From Sulfurimonas sp. (lineage in GTDB: Bacteria; Campylobacterota; Campylobacteria; Campylobacterales; Sulfurimonadaceae), in the NCBI GenBank assembly GCA_027858865.1, contig JAQIBW010000136.1, positions 1-5,322 on the forward strand: a stretch of 5,322 bases of DNA. The letters are read 5' to 3'. The position numbers and the translations under genes were made by a program. Shown here in pieces: positions 5,216 to 5,322 of the stretch (positions are counted from its first letter, which is position 1; each line of letters opens with the position of its first letter). Below the pieces are notes generated by a model. The model was not told the origin of the DNA, searched no databases, and worked only from the letters and a program-made list of their open reading frames with translations.

Positions 5216-5225
5216 ACCTTTAACT

Positions 5226-5322
5226 ATGGAAATATTTTTAAAAACTATTAGCTCCATAAATGATAAAACCAGAGTAGAAATACTTAACTTCATTAACAAA
5301 AATGATGAAGTGTGTGTTTGTG
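5226..5322 (+). CDS. ArsR-family transcriptional regulator, 3' end outside window
   Basis: The first 32 codons are present and the frame is still open at the window edge. The start MEIFLKTISSINDKTRVEILNFI is the typical first helices of the ArsR/SmtB winged-helix fold (a D-x-TR-x-x-IL pattern). It is followed by NKNDEVCVC, matching the ELCVCDL-type segment in which the two cysteines of arsenic- or metal-sensing members bind the inducer. The protein is expected to be a cytoplasmic dimeric repressor of about 100 residues that leaves DNA when it binds arsenite, another soft metal or a related signal. The start is supported by a ribosome binding site, a good promoter and a palindrome over the -35. 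The genes it controls would normally follow downstream and are not visible. The family is well supported despite truncation; the inducer is inferred from the Cys-x-Cys only. Confidence 0.85.
   Translation, partial: MEIFLKTISSINDKTRVEILNFINKNDEVCVC

Overview
The window is strongly AT-rich, with A/T-ending codons and short gaps between genes. The gene content points to Campylobacterota (epsilonproteobacteria), most likely a free-living Sulfurimonas or Arcobacter relative. The best taxonomic marker is a Csd4/Pgp1-type M99 peptidoglycan carboxypeptidase. Other hints are a REC-GGDEF regulator and a spore-photoproduct-lyase-like radical SAM protein in a genome with no sign of sporulation. The genus is an inference; no search was run.

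Layout. Bases 1-781 (+) hold the 3' part of a response-regulator diguanylate cyclase. Its reading frame breaks near 592-595, consistent with one lost T in a T-run. Bases 818-2068 (+) encode an SPL-family radical SAM protein, and an ATGA overlap leads into 2065-2721 (+), a secreted Bax-like/GH73 glucosaminidase. On the opposite strand, 2740-2982 (-) is a small Cys/His-rich protein of unknown function that converges on the glucosaminidase gene. Bases 3050-4366 (-) encode the M99 carboxypeptidase. Overlapping it upstream, 4350-5090 (-) encodes an M15 (VanY/LdcB-like) peptidase with a twin-arginine-like signal. A 135-bp divergent intergenic region follows, and 5226-5322 (+) is the beginning of an ArsR-family metal/metalloid sensor that runs off the end.

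How the genes fit together. Three of the seven genes are exported peptidoglycan-cutting enzymes: a glycan-strand glucosaminidase, an M15 stem-peptide carboxypeptidase and an M99 carboxypeptidase. The M15 and M99 genes overlap and are probably one transcript for stem-peptide trimming and cell shape. The arsR start is preceded by a perfect 8-2-8 palindrome over its -35, typical of autorepression. The promoter of the small Cys/His protein carries the same outer arms at the same spacing, so the two may share a regulator.

Points most worth checking: the broken diguanylate cyclase; the SPL-like enzyme lacking two residues of the hydrogen-transfer chain of true spore photoproduct lyase; two genes whose -10 boxes end exactly 7 nt before the ATG with no Shine-Dalgarno (candidate leaderless mRNAs); and the shared palindromic arms at arsR and the small Cys/His gene. 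I see no RNA genes, CRISPR arrays, insertion sequences or origin, and no gene-free stretch over 300 bases.
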